Shown: positions 62,685 through 64,000 of the stretch, piece after piece
Layout of the letters: the number at the start of each line of letters is the position of its first letter
Position numbering within the stretch: the stretch's first letter is position 1
Assembly (NCBI GenBank): GCA_020445405.1
Contig: JAGRGQ010000007.1
Coordinates: 1-64,000, forward strand
Direction: 5' to 3'
Origin: Gammaproteobacteria bacterium
Lineage (GTDB): Bacteria; Pseudomonadota; Gammaproteobacteria; Chromatiales; Chromatiaceae
DNA length: 64,000 nt
Program-made: the position numbers and the translations under genes
The notes under the pieces: generated by a model
What the model saw: only the letters and a program-made list of their open reading frames with translations
Told to the model about the DNA's origin: nothing
Database searches by the model: none

Positions 62685-63764
62685 TTAAATGTCTGCCGGC
62701 AGGTAACCCAGGTCTTCCCACACGCGATACAGCTCATGAAATGCCTGCTGGCTATCGTAGACGCGTTTGAAGTCGGCGTCGTTGGCGGACTCCTCCGCCA
62801 GAACTTCGTCGGTGATCCGCTTCAACTCGTCGAGGATCTCGCGCGGCAGCTTCTGCGCGGTCACCCCTTTGTCTTTGAAGCCGGCGATGACGGCGCCCTC
62901 CAGAAATTCGCTTTCGGCCAGACCCTTGACCACCGAGGCCATGCAGACGTTACGCACCAGCGCTCTGCTGTCGTCCCCAAGTCCATCCCAGATGCCCTTG
63001 TTCACCAGCATGTACTGCGCGGTGAACGGTTGGTGCCAGCCCGGGAAAAGGTTGAATTTGACCACCTTGTCGAAACCGAGCCGCTGGTCGATCACCGGCA
63101 GCGAGAACTCGGTGGCGTCGATGGTGCCCTTCTCCAGCGCCTGGAACAGCTCGCCGCCCGGCAGCATGGTCACCGAGGCACCGAGCTTTTGAATCACCTT
63201 TCCGCCCAGACCGGCGAAACGGATCTTCAGCCCCTCGTAGTCCTTCAGGCTCTCCAGCGGGGTTTTGTACCAGCCCGCGGTTTCCGGCCCGATGATGCCG
63301 CACAGTTCGGCATGCACCTTGAAGCCCTTGTTGGCGTAGACTTCCTGCAGCATGTCGTGGCCGCCCCCTTCATAGTACCAGGCCATGAAAGCCCAGGGTT
63401 TGAGGCCGAAGGGCACCGCGGCGAACAGCGGCACCGCCGCCACCTTGCCCTGATCGTAGCCGATCCAGGTGTATCCGGCCTCGGTCTTGCCGTCACTCAC
63501 CGCCGCCAGAATATCGAATGCCGGCACCAGTTTACCGGGCTCGTATACGCGCACCTGCATGGCGCCGCCGCTGGCCAGTCCGAGCTGCTCCGCGGCAAAC
63601 TGCGCCGGCGCACCCAGTCCCGGAAGATTGGAGGGAAAGGCGATCGGCATGCGCCAGCGTACCTTGTCGATGGCCAGTGCTGAGCCGGGGCACATGACGC
63701 TGCCCGCTATTGCGGCCGTTGCCGCCAACGTGACCAGTTTTTTTACCTGTTGTTTCAGATTCAC
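62685..63764 (-). CDS. dctP: TRAP transporter periplasmic binding protein (DctP/TakP-like)
   Basis: 359 residues from a GTG seven bases after GAGGAG. The signal peptide ends near PGSALA-ID. The mature fold starts VRWRMPIAFPSNLPGL; the ligand carboxylate-binding Arg is expected in YEGLKIRFAGLGGKV. GTIDATEFSLPVIDQRLGF and KFNLFPGWHQP place it in the branch with 2-oxoacid and lactate binders such as TakP rather than C4-dicarboxylate binders. First gene of the TRAP operon. Confidence 0.92.
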   Translation of the reverse strand: MNLKQQVKKLVTLAATAAIAGSVMCPGSALAIDKVRWRMPIAFPSNLPGLGAPAQFAAEQLGLASGGAMQVRVYEPGKLVPAFDILAAVSDGKTEAGYTWIGYDQGKVAAVPLFAAVPFGLKPWAFMAWYYEGGGHDMLQEVYANKGFKVHAELCGIIGPETAGWYKTPLESLKDYEGLKIRFAGLGGKVIQKLGASVTMLPGGELFQALEKGTIDATEFSLPVIDQRLGFDKVVKFNLFPGWHQPFTAQYMLVNKGIWDGLGDDSRALVRNVCMASVVKGLAESEFLEGAVIAGFKDKGVTAQKLPREILDELKRITDEVLAEESANDADFKRVYDSQQAFHELYRVWEDLGYLPADI

Positions 63765-63943
63765 TTACATTCTCCTCTAGTGGCACTTCAATTATTGAAG
63801 CCGTGATCCCTGTCGGATCGAAACCTGCTTCCTATGGTGGGTTGATACACTTGGTTAGAACCTATCACATCCCTGCATCGCACGACTATCCGTACGCACT
63901 CTGGCCACAGCGTTGCACCCGCAGCGCCGTGACGCATTGTGTC

Positions 63944-64000
63944 TCACGCGGACTCGCAACACTCATCCACCAGATAGACGATGGACTGGTAGGGAATTCC
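63944..64000 (-). CDS. C-terminal fragment of an unidentified gene
   Basis: From the window edge the minus strand reads GIPYQSIVYLVDECCESA and a TGA stop at 63946-63944. The GIPYQS-hydrophobic ending resembles the C-terminus of CopG/BrnA-type antitoxins, but 18 codons are too few to name it. The 179 bases between this stop and dctP show no gene and presumably hold the TRAP promoter. Confidence 0.25.
   Translation of the reverse strand, partial: GIPYQSIVYLVDECCESA

Noticed and set aside
1..64000. CRISPR array, prophage, restriction or antiphage system
   Set aside because: No regularly spaced repeats, phage structural genes, integrase, methylase or nuclease clusters were seen; only the partial gene at the right edge hints at an antitoxin, on 18 codons.

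Overview
The window reads as a chromosomal segment of a GC-rich gammaproteobacterium that lives largely on fatty acids, branched-chain acyl-CoAs and organic acids. This rests on family content only (IcmF, a LiuR-like MerR regulator, Liv and TRAP transporters, a proteobacterial PEP-CTERM-like sorting tail, a NarX-type kinase). No rRNA, tRNA, CRISPR array, prophage or complete insertion sequence was recognised. Almost all coding space is used, mostly by acyl-CoA metabolism.

Left part (1-6206): a minus-strand run with a partial 2-hydroxychromene-2-carboxylate isomerase-like gene, a short-chain acyl-CoA dehydrogenase, an acetyl-CoA acetyltransferase and isovaleryl-CoA dehydrogenase. Then come an inverted-repeat element and a membrane-anchored amidohydrolase. 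The most unusual locus is 6429-18454: eight plus-strand genes, every junction overlapping. They encode an HMG-CoA reductase homologue, a UbiA-type prenyltransferase, a PEP-synthase/rifampin-phosphotransferase-like enzyme, an MMPL/RND exporter, a BtaA-like (DUF3419) aminocarboxypropyl transferase, a phytol/dolichol-kinase-like membrane protein, a GNAT protein and an acyl-adenylating ligase. I read it as an undescribed pathway for an (isoprenoid?) lipid, with its own exporter.

Middle (18604-45458): a molybdenum hydroxylase module (MocA, XdhC, IorB, IorA), a MaoC hydratase, a 5'-truncated metalloprotease joined to a repeat element, and a LiuR-like MerR gene. Next are the fused mutase IcmF, 3-hydroxybutyryl-CoA dehydrogenase and enoyl-CoA hydratase. 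A long plus-strand cluster follows: universal stress protein, acyl-CoA synthetase, LivG/H/M, binding protein, LivF, PaaK-like ligase and CaiB transferase. On the other strand are a second MaoC, a Nudix-metallo-beta-lactamase fusion and an orphan NarX-like kinase with four clustered cysteines. The same 16-bp palindrome, ACGTTTACGTAAACGT, lies in a predicted -35/-10 spacer ahead of ivd, icmF and the stress-protein/liv cluster. This points to one regulon for branched-chain acyl-CoA use, probably controlled by the LiuR-like protein.

Right part (45668-64000): CCA-adding enzyme and an Atm1-type ABC exporter, a LexA/S24-like stand-alone domain, a FAA1-type acyl-CoA synthetase, a TauE permease and an Mth938-like protein. 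A MerR-led beta-oxidation operon of FadA-FadN-FadE type with an isomerase-like crotonase follows. Last are a 3-methyladenine glycosylase, a complete TRAP transporter (DctP, DctQ, DctM) and the last 18 codons of a further gene.
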